64,000 bases of DNA from an uncultured Bryobacterales bacterium (GTDB lineage Bacteria; Acidobacteriota; Terriglobia; Bryobacterales; Bryobacteraceae): the NCBI GenBank assembly GCA_937959285.1, contig CALGAR010000003.1:1-64000 (forward strand), written 5' to 3'. The position numbers were made by a program, and so were the translations under genes. Shown here one piece after another: positions 53,149 through 62,125 of the stretch. The first letter of the stretch is position 1. Each line of letters opens with the position of its first letter. The notes beneath the pieces are model-generated. The model was given only the letters and a program-made list of their open reading frames with translations. It had not been told where the DNA came from and ran no database searches.

Positions 53149-55169
53149 ACGCTCACTTTGTACAGTCTGCATCGGTTCAGTCCGCGCTCCATCAAGCGAA
53201 CCAGCTCCTGTCCGCGAATGACTGCCGTGGAGCGTTGGAGGTCTGCTTATCCGCGGCTGATGCTTATGAGCATCCGCCCGGAGCCCTCTGTCTCAAGATC
53301 GCCCGCTGCTATCAACGGCTAGGGGACACGGATGCGATGGTCCACTGGGCTTTGTCCGCTGTCGATGCCGGGGAAGAGTTTGCAGTATGGCTGGCGTGCG
53401 CGAGCCTGCTTAAGAATGTCCCGGCCGCCAGCCTGAAAGCGCGCCGGTCGGCTCGCCTCGCCGTACTGAGCAGTTACACAACGGTTCAGTTCGTGCCCCT
53501 GCTTCAGATTGCTGCCTTACGCCAGGGCATCGCGCTAGAGATTCACGAAGGCCCGTTCGGACAGTACCAGCAGGAGGTTTTGAACCCGTCAAGCGTTACG
53601 TATGCCTTCAAGCCGGACTTCCTCCTCCTTGCTGTCGATGAGCGTGAGACGAACTTACCCAATCATTGCGCGCAGCCGCTCGAAGCCGTCGAAAAGGAAA
53701 TGGCACGGTGGAGGTCGCTCTGGCAGCATGCCGAAGAGAACTCGACAGCGACGATCATTCAGCACAACTTTGCGCTAAGCCCGGAAGACGCGCTGGGACA
53801 CCTGGGATCCCGCCTTGCCGGATCCCGGTATCGCATGCTACAGGAACTAAACCGGCGTCTTGCCGAGGAGGCGGGCGAGAATGTCTTGGTCCTCGATTGT
53901 GACCGGATCGCGGGAACGTTCGGGAAGGAGCGCTGGTTTGATCCTCGCTACTGGCTCCTCTCACGGCAGGCCGTTGCGCTGGATGCCCTTCCACTGCTGG
54001 CGAGGCACACAGCCGCCCTGCTTGCAGCCCGTCTCGGACTCTCGCGAAAGTGTCTCGTCCTCGACCTGGACAACACCCTGTGGGGAGGGACCGTCGGAGA
54101 GGACGGCGTTTCCGGTTTGCAGATCGGCGACGGACCGAAGGGCGAAGCCTATCTCGCGTTTCAGGAATATCTGCGAGCACTGAAGAGCAAGGGAATCGTT
54201 CTCGCAGTCTGCTCCAAGAACGATGAGGCTGCCGCGAAGGCACCCTTTGAAAAGCATCCGCGGATGCTTCTGCGGCTCGATGATTTCGCGGCTTTCGTCG
54301 CAAACTGGCGCCCAAAGCCGGAGAATCTGATCTCAATCTCACGGACCTTGAATCTCGGCCTGGATTCTTTCGTGTTTCTCGATGACAACCCGGCGGAGCG
54401 GCTCGCCATGCGGCGAGCTCTTCCCGCTGTCGAGACGCCGGCCTTGCCCGACGACCCGGCACTCTATGTCCGTGCCCTCAATCGGACCTTACTGTTCGAA
54501 ACGGCCGTTCTCACCGAGGAAGACAGACGCCGGGCTGAACAGTATGCAGCACGCGCCAAGGCCGACGAGGCCAGAGCATCCGCCGGATCCTTGGCGGATT
54601 TCTACAGCAGCCTGAAGATGCAGGCAATTATTGAGCCTATCTCTCCCGAACAGTTGCTCAGGGTCGTTCAACTGCTCGGCAAGACGAACCAGTTCAACCT
54701 CACCACCCGTCGCCACTCCTTGGGAACTGTGAGTGAGTTCCTCAAAGACCCGTCCTGCGTTCACTTCACCGCTCGCTTGAGGGATTGCTTCACAGACCAC
54801 GGCCTGGTAGCGCTTCTCATCGCGTTCGTGCATGGCGAAACGCTTTCGATTGATACCTGGCTGATGAGCTGCAGGGTGATCGGTCGCACGCTCGAATTCG
54901 AGATGCTGCGGTACTTGTGCGAAAAGGGCCGGGAGCGGGGTTGCCGGTCGATCCGCGGCCTGTACATTCCCACGGAGAAGAACGGGCTCGTCAGGGACCT
55001 CTTCTCCGACCTCGGCTTCCGTCTCATCGAGGAGACGAATGGGACGACGACCTGGGAGCGCTCACTCGATGACGAGTCTCTGCCGCAGCGCAGCTTCATC
55101 CAGCGTGTCGCGTCCTTCGATACTTTGCCTGAGGAGATAAACGATGGCAGACTTGCACGACCAGCTTGA
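53145..55169 (+). CDS. FkbH-type HAD-IIIC phosphatase/acyltransferase
   Basis: A 674-residue protein. Residues 1-95 are helical and TPR-like. Residues 100-295 match an SGNH-like domain (HEGPFGQYQQEVLNPSS). The HAD-IIIC domain has the DxD site in LVLDLDNTLWGG (about residues 303-312) and CSKNDE plus FVFLDDNPAER. The C-terminal part is a GNAT-like acyltransferase (KTNQFNLTTRRHS). FkbH enzymes dephosphorylate 1,3-bisphosphoglycerate and load the glyceryl group onto an ACP. The next gene is an ACP whose start lies inside this one, so a dedicated pair is very likely. Confidence 0.92.
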   Translation: MNAHFVQSASVQSALHQANQLLSANDCRGALEVCLSAADAYEHPPGALCLKIARCYQRLGDTDAMVHWALSAVDAGEEFAVWLACASLLKNVPAASLKARRSARLAVLSSYTTVQFVPLLQIAALRQGIALEIHEGPFGQYQQEVLNPSSVTYAFKPDFLLLAVDERETNLPNHCAQPLEAVEKEMARWRSLWQHAEENSTATIIQHNFALSPEDALGHLGSRLAGSRYRMLQELNRRLAEEAGENVLVLDCDRIAGTFGKERWFDPRYWLLSRQAVALDALPLLARHTAALLAARLGLSRKCLVLDLDNTLWGGTVGEDGVSGLQIGDGPKGEAYLAFQEYLRALKSKGIVLAVCSKNDEAAAKAPFEKHPRMLLRLDDFAAFVANWRPKPENLISISRTLNLGLDSFVFLDDNPAERLAMRRALPAVETPALPDDPALYVRALNRTLLFETAVLTEEDRRRAEQYAARAKADEARASAGSLADFYSSLKMQAIIEPISPEQLLRVVQLLGKTNQFNLTTRRHSLGTVSEFLKDPSCVHFTARLRDCFTDHGLVALLIAFVHGETLSIDTWLMSCRVIGRTLEFEMLRYLCEKGRERGCRSIRGLYIPTEKNGLVRDLFSDLGFRLIEETNGTTTWERSLDDESLPQRSFIQRVASFDTLPEEINDGRLARPA

Positions 55170-55380
55170 AGGCGTGTTCCAAACCATCTTCAATAACGAT
55201 CAGCTTCAGTTGCGAGATGACATGTCCCCACCGGACATTCCGGGATGGGACTCGGTTGCGCATGTCAACCTTATGTTTGGAATCGAGCAAACCTTCGGAA
55301 TCCGTTTCACCGGAGATGAACTGGCCCGCCTCGAGACGATTGGTGAATTGAAACGGATACTCGCCAGCCGAATGCGCTGA
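55144..55380 (+). CDS. Acyl carrier protein
   Basis: A 78-residue ACP. The phosphopantetheine serine is Ser37 in GWDSVAHVN. Helical layout and acidic helix II (MFGIEQTFGIRFTGDELARL) are typical. The ATG is preceded by GAGGAG and overlaps the 3' end of the FkbH-like gene by 26 bp, so the two are translationally coupled. Its likely cargo is a glyceryl group. No ketosynthase or polyketide module is nearby. Confidence 0.92.
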   Translation: MADLHDQLEGVFQTIFNNDQLQLRDDMSPPDIPGWDSVAHVNLMFGIEQTFGIRFTGDELARLETIGELKRILASRMR

Positions 55381-55402
55381 GCAATTTGTTTGGAGCTATG
55401 CA

Positions 55403-56863
55403 ATGGTACCGTCCAAGTACTTCCGCCCTCTCTGTTTCTTCTTGTTTGTGACCGCCACCGCGGTCCCAGATTCGGAGCCGATCGTGATTCATCCGGGTGA
55501 GTCCATTCAGGATGCTGTCAATAACGCGCCCGAAGGAGCCCGGTTTCTTCTGAAGGCTGGTGTTCATCGATTGCAGCAGATCCGGCCAAAGCATGGACAG
55601 ATATTCGAGGGCGAACAGGGCGCGATCTTAAGCGGCGCGGCTTTGCTCACTACCTTCGATCGCGAGGGTAATTTCTGGGTTGCGACCGGGCAGTACCAAC
55701 GCGGCCAAGTTCATGGACAGTGCCATCCCTCCTCTCCGGGGTGCCGTTATCCCGAGGACCTGTTTATTGACGATGTCCCTCTAATCCACGTCCGCAGCCG
55801 GTCCCAGCTTGCCCCAGGCCGGTGGTTTTTTGACTACGATAACCACAAAATCTATCTGGCGGATGACCCGACCGGGAAACGCGTCGAAACCAGCGTCACG
55901 CGCCACGCGTTTTTGGGTACCGCACGCGACGTGACTATTCGCGGCTTGATCATTGAAAAGTATGCCTCCCCGGCCCAGTACGGAGCCATCCATCCCCGGG
56001 TCGGAAACGAAGTCGGCACGGGCTGGCGCATCGAGGGAAACGCGATCCGGTGGAACCATGGCTGCGGCATCCGCATCGCGGACGGGATGTACATCGGGCG
56101 GAATTACGTCGTTGGAAACGGGCAGATGGGCATTGGGGATATCGGCAACGACGTCGTGGTCGAAGACAACGAAATTGCCTGGAACAACTACGCAGGGTAT
56201 GCGGCCGAGTGGGAGGCGGGCGGCGCGAAGTTCGTAAAAACGAATCGCCTCGTCGTCCGGCGGAACTACGTTCACAACAATCGGGGAACGGGACTTTGGA
56301 CGGATATCGACAACATCAATACGATTTATGAGTTCAACCATGTAGTGGATAACTGGGGACCCGGCATCCAGCATGAGATCAGCTACGATGCCGTCATTCG
56401 CCACAACTATTTGCGGGGCAATGGGCGCGGAGGAGATGCCTGGGTCTGGGGTTCTCAAATCCTCGTTCAAAATTCACAGAATGTGGAAGTGCATGACAAC
56501 TATGTCGAGGTGAACGAGGATTATGGCGACGGAATCTTTCTTGTCTACCAGCGCCGGGGATCGGGACGCTATGGCCCCTACATCACCGTGAACAACTGGG
56601 TGCATCACAATGAGGTGGTCTTTAAGGGCAACGCGGGAACAACCGGCGCGGCAGCCGACTTTGATCACGAAACCTTGTACTCCGGCAACAACCGCTTCAA
56701 TAACAACGGGTACCGGGTCCCGCGAACCGACATGAACAAATGGGAGTGGCGCGGCGTGCGGAACTGGATTGGCTTTCAGTCGCAAGGGCAGGACGTCGCG
56801 GGATGGGCTCTATCTCATCGTGACTACGCAATCCTAACGAATCAGGAGGAAGGGCAGAAGTGA
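55403..56863 (+). CDS. Secreted parallel beta-helix protein, short form
   Basis: A 486-residue protein with a signal peptide (KYFRPLCFFLFVTATAV) and a right-handed parallel beta-helix (PL6/pectate-lyase-like fold). It starts with HPGESIQDAVNNAPEGARF and continues through NAIRWNHGCGIRIADG, NEIAWNNYAGYAAEWEAGG, NTIYEFNHV and HEISYDAVIRHNY. It is closely similar, segment by segment, to the C-terminal 430 residues of the large convergent gene. Possible roles are glycan lyase, epimerase or binding protein. It closes the polysaccharide cluster. Confidence 0.88.
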   Translation: MVPSKYFRPLCFFLFVTATAVPDSEPIVIHPGESIQDAVNNAPEGARFLLKAGVHRLQQIRPKHGQIFEGEQGAILSGAALLTTFDREGNFWVATGQYQRGQVHGQCHPSSPGCRYPEDLFIDDVPLIHVRSRSQLAPGRWFFDYDNHKIYLADDPTGKRVETSVTRHAFLGTARDVTIRGLIIEKYASPAQYGAIHPRVGNEVGTGWRIEGNAIRWNHGCGIRIADGMYIGRNYVVGNGQMGIGDIGNDVVVEDNEIAWNNYAGYAAEWEAGGAKFVKTNRLVVRRNYVHNNRGTGLWTDIDNINTIYEFNHVVDNWGPGIQHEISYDAVIRHNYLRGNGRGGDAWVWGSQILVQNSQNVEVHDNYVEVNEDYGDGIFLVYQRRGSGRYGPYITVNNWVHHNEVVFKGNAGTTGAAADFDHETLYSGNNRFNNNGYRVPRTDMNKWEWRGVRNWIGFQSQGQDVAGWALSHRDYAILTNQEEGQK

Positions 56864-56882
56864 GAAGATCCCACTTCTGCCC
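56852..56882. terminator. Bidirectional terminator-like hairpin
   Basis: GGGCAGAAGTG (56852-56862) and CACTTCTGCCC (56872-56882) form a perfect 11-bp stem with a nine-base loop between two convergent genes. The TGA of the short beta-helix gene (56861-56863) lies inside the stem. There is no T-run on either side, so termination would be atypical or the element may protect 3' ends. Confidence 0.65.
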
Positions 56883-56890
56883 GAATGGAC

Positions 56891-59383
56891 TTACTTCACG
56901 TTCGTATCAGCGGTGCTGCCGATGTCTACCCCCTTGGATTGGATTTCGTTCCAGGTCCACCAGCCGTCGAACCATGCCCAGTGCCGATTGTTCAGGTTGG
57001 GCGTGTGGTACTTGTTCTTCTCGAATTTGTTCCCACTATTGAAGAACGCCTGGTTGTTGTGATCGGCAACCGCGCCTGAGCCACCCTTGTTACCTCGATA
57101 GGTGATCTCATTGTTGTAGACGTGGTTGTTCGCGGTGACATAGGGACCGTACCTGCCGGTGCCGCGATTCTGCTGGATCAGCGCGATGCCATTGCCACCG
57201 CTGGCCGCCACTACCACCTTGTTTCCGTACACCTGCGTATTCTGCGAATCCTGGATCTGAATTTGGGCTCCCCACAGCCAGGAGTTCGCACCGTAGCCGT
57301 TCTCCTCGCAGATGTTGTTCCGGATGATGGCGTCGTAGCTGATCTCGTGCGCCAGTCCTGCTCCGGCGTTTCTGATTACGCGGTTCCCTTCATAGAGTGT
57401 GTGGATGTTATTAATATCAGTCCACAAACCTCCTCCGTAGTTATCGTGTGAGTAATTGTTACGGACAACGAGACGGATAGTGTTGGCGAATTTCGCTCCG
57501 CCTGCTTCCCATCCCATCATGTATCCTGCCCAATTGCTGTAGGCAATTTCATTGCCTTCCACGAGCTGATCTTCACCTTCGCCGATGTTGATTCCCATTT
57601 GCCCGTTGTAGACAACGAGATTGTTGAGAACCTTGCCACGGGTGCCGATCTTGATGCCAAGCCCGTGATTCCAGCGAACCGTGTTATTCCGAACAATCCA
57701 GCCTGCCGGAGGATTCTGCTCGCCTCCGATGGCTCCCTGCTGAGCCGGGGAGGCATACTTTTCGACGGTCAGTCCCTCGATGATTACGTCCGTCGCAAAG
57801 CCCCGGAAGGCGAAGCGAGTAACGCTCGTCTCAACGAGATGGCCGTTCGGATCATCTGCCATATAAATGCGATCCGCGTTGTAGTCAAAGAACCACTTAC
57901 CCGGGCCAACCTCTCCCTTGCTTGCTACGTGGCGCAAGGGCTTCCCATCGTAGTACAGGTCTTCAGTGTAACGGCAGCGTGGATACGCGGGTTCGCATTC
58001 ACCATTGCTCAACGCGCCCTGCTGCGTCTGTCCGTCCACGTACCAGAGGGAACCTTCCCGATGCCAGTTGGTCAGCACCTTGGCGCCAGTCATGATCGCT
58101 CCCGGTTCTCCTGTGAAGATCTGGCGGTTCTTCGGGACCACCGTCTGCATCCTGTGGACACCGGCCTTGATGATGAACCGAGTGCCTTCCGGATGGCGGT
58201 CCACCACACTCTGGATATTTGTGCCAGGGTAGATGGCAACTCCGGACGGCGTCGGCTGGCTTCCTCCTCCTGTAGCGGTGGTCACCGTAACCGAAACATC
58301 GTCGCTCGCGGAAAGAGCTCCGTCGCTGGCCGTCAGCCGCAGCACGTAGCTACCGGCAGCAGAGAACTGGGCCGTCGTGGTTGGAGACGACGCGTTGGCG
58401 AACGTCACGTTACCAGGACCGCTCACCTTGCTCCACGCGATCGTCAACTTGTTTGAAGGCTTGCCATCATCCGTCACCGATCCGCGAAGTTCTGCCGTGG
58501 CGGAAACAGCAATGGTAAGGTCGGGGCCTGCGTTGACGACAGGGGCCTTATTGTCTGGAGTGGGCGCAGGGCTGCTTCCGAAGTACTTGCTCATCAGGTA
58601 CGCCTCAACCGCCGCACGCTCACTGTCGGAGAGCGCCCGGGCGTACACCAGCACCTCGGCGACACTGCCGGCAAAGTATTTATTGCCGCGGCCAACCCTC
58701 CCCGCCGAACTGATGCCTTTCAACTTCGCATTTGGCGCATTCCGCCGGTATACCTCCTGACCCTGTACAAACAGCCGCTCCAACGTTCCGTCCTTGATCG
58801 CAGTTGAAAGAGAGTAATTCGTGCCGATGGACTGGGGCCGCTTATAGACCTGCCAGTTGTTCGCCTCACCGGTGCCAAACCGGAAGTGGACACTGCTCTG
58901 GTAGGGCGAAAGATAGACGCTACCCCACGATGAGTATTCCCCCCACATCAGCGGCGCATTCTCAACACCGGCCAAGTTGTCGGTGGGGTTCTGGGCGCTT
59001 GACGAAACCAGAATCATGGTCAGAGCCGAAAGCCCGTCGATGTTCGACGTGAACATCAAATGGTCGTCGACTCCATCGAATCGGACAGCAGGCAGACCGT
59101 TCACGGCATTTGCAACCACGGTCGGACGGCTGCTCGCGCTTGATTGAGTCGCATGCGCGTTATTGCCTGACTGATCTGCCCAACGAAAGCTGCTGCTGTC
59201 TACCGTCACGCCCCTATCTGATCGCAGCCAAAGCCGCAAGCCGGATTTGGGAATGTCTTGAGCGACTGCAGGCAGAATAATTCCCAGTAAGCACTGAACA
59301 ATGAATAAGATGCGAACCAGTACATTTTGCCTAGTCTTGTTTCCGGGCCGCAGAGCCCGTGCGAACCCACGTCGAGCGGTCAT
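56891..59383 (-). CDS. Secreted LamG-PKD-beta-helix protein
   Basis: An 830-residue exported protein. Signal peptide residues 20-42. A concanavalin A/LamG-like domain spans about 43-270 (GLRLWLRSDRGVTVDSSSF, FAGSVAEVLVYARALSDSER). A PKD-type Ig domain spans about 282-370 (PVVNAGPDLTIAVSA, YVLRLTASDGALSASDDVS). The beta-helix from about 381 to 815 parallels the convergent short paralogue (NEIAYSNWAGYMMGWEAGG, HEISYDAIIRNNI). Starts with GAGG eight bases before ATG. Probably a glycan-binding and processing enzyme; the reaction is unknown. Confidence 0.88.
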   Translation of the reverse strand: MTARRGFARALRPGNKTRQNVLVRILFIVQCLLGIILPAVAQDIPKSGLRLWLRSDRGVTVDSSSFRWADQSGNNAHATQSSASSRPTVVANAVNGLPAVRFDGVDDHLMFTSNIDGLSALTMILVSSSAQNPTDNLAGVENAPLMWGEYSSWGSVYLSPYQSSVHFRFGTGEANNWQVYKRPQSIGTNYSLSTAIKDGTLERLFVQGQEVYRRNAPNAKLKGISSAGRVGRGNKYFAGSVAEVLVYARALSDSERAAVEAYLMSKYFGSSPAPTPDNKAPVVNAGPDLTIAVSATAELRGSVTDDGKPSNKLTIAWSKVSGPGNVTFANASSPTTTAQFSAAGSYVLRLTASDGALSASDDVSVTVTTATGGGSQPTPSGVAIYPGTNIQSVVDRHPEGTRFIIKAGVHRMQTVVPKNRQIFTGEPGAIMTGAKVLTNWHREGSLWYVDGQTQQGALSNGECEPAYPRCRYTEDLYYDGKPLRHVASKGEVGPGKWFFDYNADRIYMADDPNGHLVETSVTRFAFRGFATDVIIEGLTVEKYASPAQQGAIGGEQNPPAGWIVRNNTVRWNHGLGIKIGTRGKVLNNLVVYNGQMGINIGEGEDQLVEGNEIAYSNWAGYMMGWEAGGAKFANTIRLVVRNNYSHDNYGGGLWTDINNIHTLYEGNRVIRNAGAGLAHEISYDAIIRNNICEENGYGANSWLWGAQIQIQDSQNTQVYGNKVVVAASGGNGIALIQQNRGTGRYGPYVTANNHVYNNEITYRGNKGGSGAVADHNNQAFFNSGNKFEKNKYHTPNLNNRHWAWFDGWWTWNEIQSKGVDIGSTADTNVK

Positions 59384-59513
59384 TAATTTACCTCGTTAAA
59401 TTTCTTGGGATAAGTCCGAAGATCGAAGAGTAAACGGAACCTGAGCAGGTGGACTATACAGTTCCCGTTCGCAACACCGGCGGTCGTTACTTACGACCTG
59501 TGACTGCGTGAAC

Positions 59514-59540
59514 TACGTAACCGGAAGATGGTGTTACGTA
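59514..59540. promoter_or_regulatory. 8-bp inverted repeat upstream of the large beta-helix gene
   Basis: TACGTAAC and GTTACGTA are separated by 11 bases, a spacing of about two helical turns between centres, typical of a dimeric regulator site. It lies about 130 bp before the minus-strand gene's start. Confidence 0.4.
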
Positions 59541-59708
59541 CGGCTTTAACGATACTACAACCGCTTCATTACCGCGCTCAAGCGTTCGCCTGATCATTTA
59601 ACACGTGATTACTTAACACCAGTATGAGTGGAGATACTCATCCGACTTGCAAAGCGGCGACGAACAACCTCGTAAAGTTGCAGGATACGCAAACGGATGG
59701 CAAAGTGA

Positions 59709-59722
59709 GGAGCAACGGCTCC
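59709..59722. terminator. Possible hairpin after the metal ATPase
   Basis: GGAGC and GCTCC around an AACG loop lie about 30 bp past the ATPase stop. It is a short 5-bp stem with no T-run on the minus strand, so support is weak. Confidence 0.3.
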
Positions 59723-59753
59723 CGGCCGGAGGCGGGTTTCAGCAGGAAGCAGG

Positions 59754-61973
59754 TCAATTCTGAGCGGGGCTGGTTGCCGTTCGTAACAAACGTAAGCCGT
59801 TGAACGTTACGAGCAGTGTGGCGCCGGTATCGGCTGCAATGGCCATCCACAGGGTGGCCATCCCGGCCGCGGCAAGGACCAGAAAAGCGCCCTTCAGCGC
59901 GAGTGCGAAAGCGATATTTTCCTTCACTACCCGAAGCGTCCGGCGCGAATGGTGAACCAGGAAGGGCAAATGCTTGAGACCGTCCGACATGAGCACAACG
60001 TCTGCAGTCTCAAGAGCGACGTCAGTTCCGCGAGGCCCGAGCGCAATCCCTACTGAAGCCTCCGCTAGAGCTCCAGTGTCGTTGATGCCATCGCCCACCA
60101 TCGACACCGTGCCGTACGATTTGCGGTAGCCAGCCACGTATCGGGCCTTGTCTTCCGGCAGCAGCTCGGCATGAACTTCCTCAATCCCGAGCGTTTGCCC
60201 GACTGCAGCAGCAACAGTAGAGCTGTCGCCCGTCAACATCACGAGTTTTTCCACACCCGCTGCCCGCAGCGATTTCAAGACAGAGGCTGCTTCCGGCCGC
60301 ACTGAATCCTGAATCTCCACAAGAGCGACTAACTCTTTATCGGTTCCGCAGGCGATCATCGAGCCATTCGCTGCCCCCTCGAGATGCGCGAGGGACTCGT
60401 CCGTCAATTTCATCTCCCGCGCCAGGCGAGTGCTTCCAACCCAGAAGCGGCCGCCGTCAACAACGCCTTGCGCGCCCTTCCCGGGCAGCGCTTCGATGTT
60501 GGTGGCCGCCTCAGTCGTGATTCCATTGGCCTTCACGTACCTGGCGATCGCGCGGGCAAAGGGATGCTCACTTCTCTGCTCGATGCTGCCAAGGAGCCGG
60601 AGAACGGATTCAACGGAATACCCATTCAGCGGAATCACCCGGCGCACCTCGGGCTCGCCTTTCGTCAGCACACCGGTTTTGTCAAAAGCGACAGCCCGGA
60701 TGCGCGCCGCCGCTTCCAGGTATGTTCCTCCCTTGATCAGCACGCCTTTGCGGGCAGCCGAAGTCAACGCGGCGGTGACAGTGACCGGCGTCGAGATCAC
60801 GAGGGCGCAGGGACACGAAATGAGCAGGACCACCATGCTCTGATAAAACCAGGCTGTCCAGTTTCCGAGAAAGAGCGGAGGAATCGTTGCTACCAGAAAC
60901 GCAAGGCAAATCATCGCCGGCGTATAGTAGCGGGCAAATTTCTCCACCCACTGCTCCATGCTCGCGCGGCGATGCTGTGCCTGCTCAACCATTCGCAGGA
61001 TGCGCGCCAGAGTTGTGTCTGAAGGCTCGCGTGTCGCTTCGATTTCAAGCGAACCGGTCCCGTTGAGGCTACCTGCGTAGACCGGGTCTCCGGGCATCTT
61101 GAAAACGGGCACGGATTCGCCTGTGAGCGGTGCCTGATCGACGGCAGAGCTTCCCGCCCGTACTGCTCCATCGCACGGAATTCGCTCGCCCGGCCTCACC
61201 AGCACCACAGAACCCCGGCTTAACTGCTCGACCGGCACCCTGTGCTCGTGATCGCCATGCCGGACGACAGCCTCTTGCGGCGTGATGCGCAGCAGCGAGC
61301 GGATCGCCGTTCGTGCTCTCTGAAGGCTCCAGGCTTCGAGAAACGCCGCAATCGAGAACAGGAAGGCCACCGTCGCCCCCTCGGAGTACTCGCCCAGCAC
61401 CATCGCTCCGCAGATTGAGACGATCAGCAGGACGTTCATATCGGCGCGACGATTGCGAACCGCGTTGAGGGCTTTGGGGAATGTCTGCCAGGCGCCGGCA
61501 AGAGTCGCAATCAGGAACAGGGCCTGCTGTAGCGCCGTTACAGGGGCTCCGGAATCCCCTTGAGTCAGGAAGGACAGAAGAAAATCACCGGAGCGGACGC
61601 CATGCTCCAAAATTCCGGCGAGCAAAGCAACGCCGCTCGTGGCCGCAAGAACGGTTCGCCCGTGCCGCAGCCACCAGCCTTGCTCTTTTTCCTTCTGCCG
61701 GTCCTGCCATGGCTCCGCGCGCAAACCCGTCTTTGCGATCGCTCGAATGATCACATCCGGACCGGTGCAAGAAGGATTGTACTCGGCGGTCAGTTTGCCC
61801 TGAACGACGTCGAAGGCAAGGGAACCAACTCCAGGCTGGCCTTCCAGCGCCCGGCGCAGAAGAGCAACTTCCTCCGCGCAATCCAAGCCATGAATTCGCA
61901 GGGCGATGCTTTGCGAGATCGCGTTCGTCTCCCCCAAGTCAGAGGATAAAAAGCTCTTGGCGCTCGTGTCCAT
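59754..61973 (-). CDS. Zn/Cd-type P1B heavy-metal ATPase
   Basis: A 739-residue inner-membrane exporter. A heavy-metal-associated domain has the variant site GLDCAEE (Cys32). The transport core has TGES (residues 284-287), the CPC motif (residues 387-389, in SCPCALVIS), the phosphorylation site DKTGVLTKG (Asp431) and SEHPFARAI, the class HP dipeptide. CPC with this layout matches the ZntA/CadA zinc-cadmium group. The ATG at 61973 is preferred over an in-frame ATG at 62042, because a consensus promoter lies between them and GGAG precedes it. Likely regulated by the ArsR protein. Confidence 0.95.
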   Translation of the reverse strand: MDTSAKSFLSSDLGETNAISQSIALRIHGLDCAEEVALLRRALEGQPGVGSLAFDVVQGKLTAEYNPSCTGPDVIIRAIAKTGLRAEPWQDRQKEKEQGWWLRHGRTVLAATSGVALLAGILEHGVRSGDFLLSFLTQGDSGAPVTALQQALFLIATLAGAWQTFPKALNAVRNRRADMNVLLIVSICGAMVLGEYSEGATVAFLFSIAAFLEAWSLQRARTAIRSLLRITPQEAVVRHGDHEHRVPVEQLSRGSVVLVRPGERIPCDGAVRAGSSAVDQAPLTGESVPVFKMPGDPVYAGSLNGTGSLEIEATREPSDTTLARILRMVEQAQHRRASMEQWVEKFARYYTPAMICLAFLVATIPPLFLGNWTAWFYQSMVVLLISCPCALVISTPVTVTAALTSAARKGVLIKGGTYLEAAARIRAVAFDKTGVLTKGEPEVRRVIPLNGYSVESVLRLLGSIEQRSEHPFARAIARYVKANGITTEAATNIEALPGKGAQGVVDGGRFWVGSTRLAREMKLTDESLAHLEGAANGSMIACGTDKELVALVEIQDSVRPEAASVLKSLRAAGVEKLVMLTGDSSTVAAAVGQTLGIEEVHAELLPEDKARYVAGYRKSYGTVSMVGDGINDTGALAEASVGIALGPRGTDVALETADVVLMSDGLKHLPFLVHHSRRTLRVVKENIAFALALKGAFLVLAAAGMATLWMAIAADTGATLLVTFNGLRLLRTATSPAQN

Positions 61974-62006
61974 CAGGCGCTCCGGTCGACTTGCCACAAA
62001 AGGACG

Positions 62007-62034
62007 ATTATACTTCACCTGCACAAGTGTGCAA
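62007..62034 (-). promoter_or_regulatory. Promoter of the metal ATPase gene
   Basis: On the minus strand TTGCAC (-35, 62029-62034), a 16-base spacer and a perfect TATAAT (-10, 62007-62012). The predicted start lies near 62000, 27 bases before ATG 61973. The palindrome at 62014-62039 covers the -35 and the spacer. Confidence 0.75.
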
Positions 62035-62039
62035 ATGAA
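62014..62039. promoter_or_regulatory. ArsR/SmtB-type operator, ATPase copy
   Basis: An interrupted palindrome, TTCA-N2-TGCACA-N2-TGTGCA-N2-TGAA, exactly over the -35 and spacer of the ATPase promoter. Almost the same site precedes the regulator gene, so both are probably controlled by it. Confidence 0.75.
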
Positions 62040-62125
62040 CATGCCAGAAGACCGTGGAAACGATCTTGGCCTTGGGTGCAGACGACGACCATGCTAATTA
62101 TGAACCGTAGTCCTCGGAGACCATC

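Larger units (their letters stand above)
59384..59753. other. Control region with several inverted repeats
   Basis: A 370-bp stretch without a gene. From left to right: GGTCGT/ACGACC (59482-59498), an 8-bp perfect repeat TACGTAAC/GTTACGTA with an 11-bp spacer (59514-59540), two direct TTAACAC copies (59598-59604, 59613-59619) and ATGAGT/ACTCAT (59624-59641). The first sites are upstream of the large beta-helix gene and look like regulator binding sites. Confidence 0.5.
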
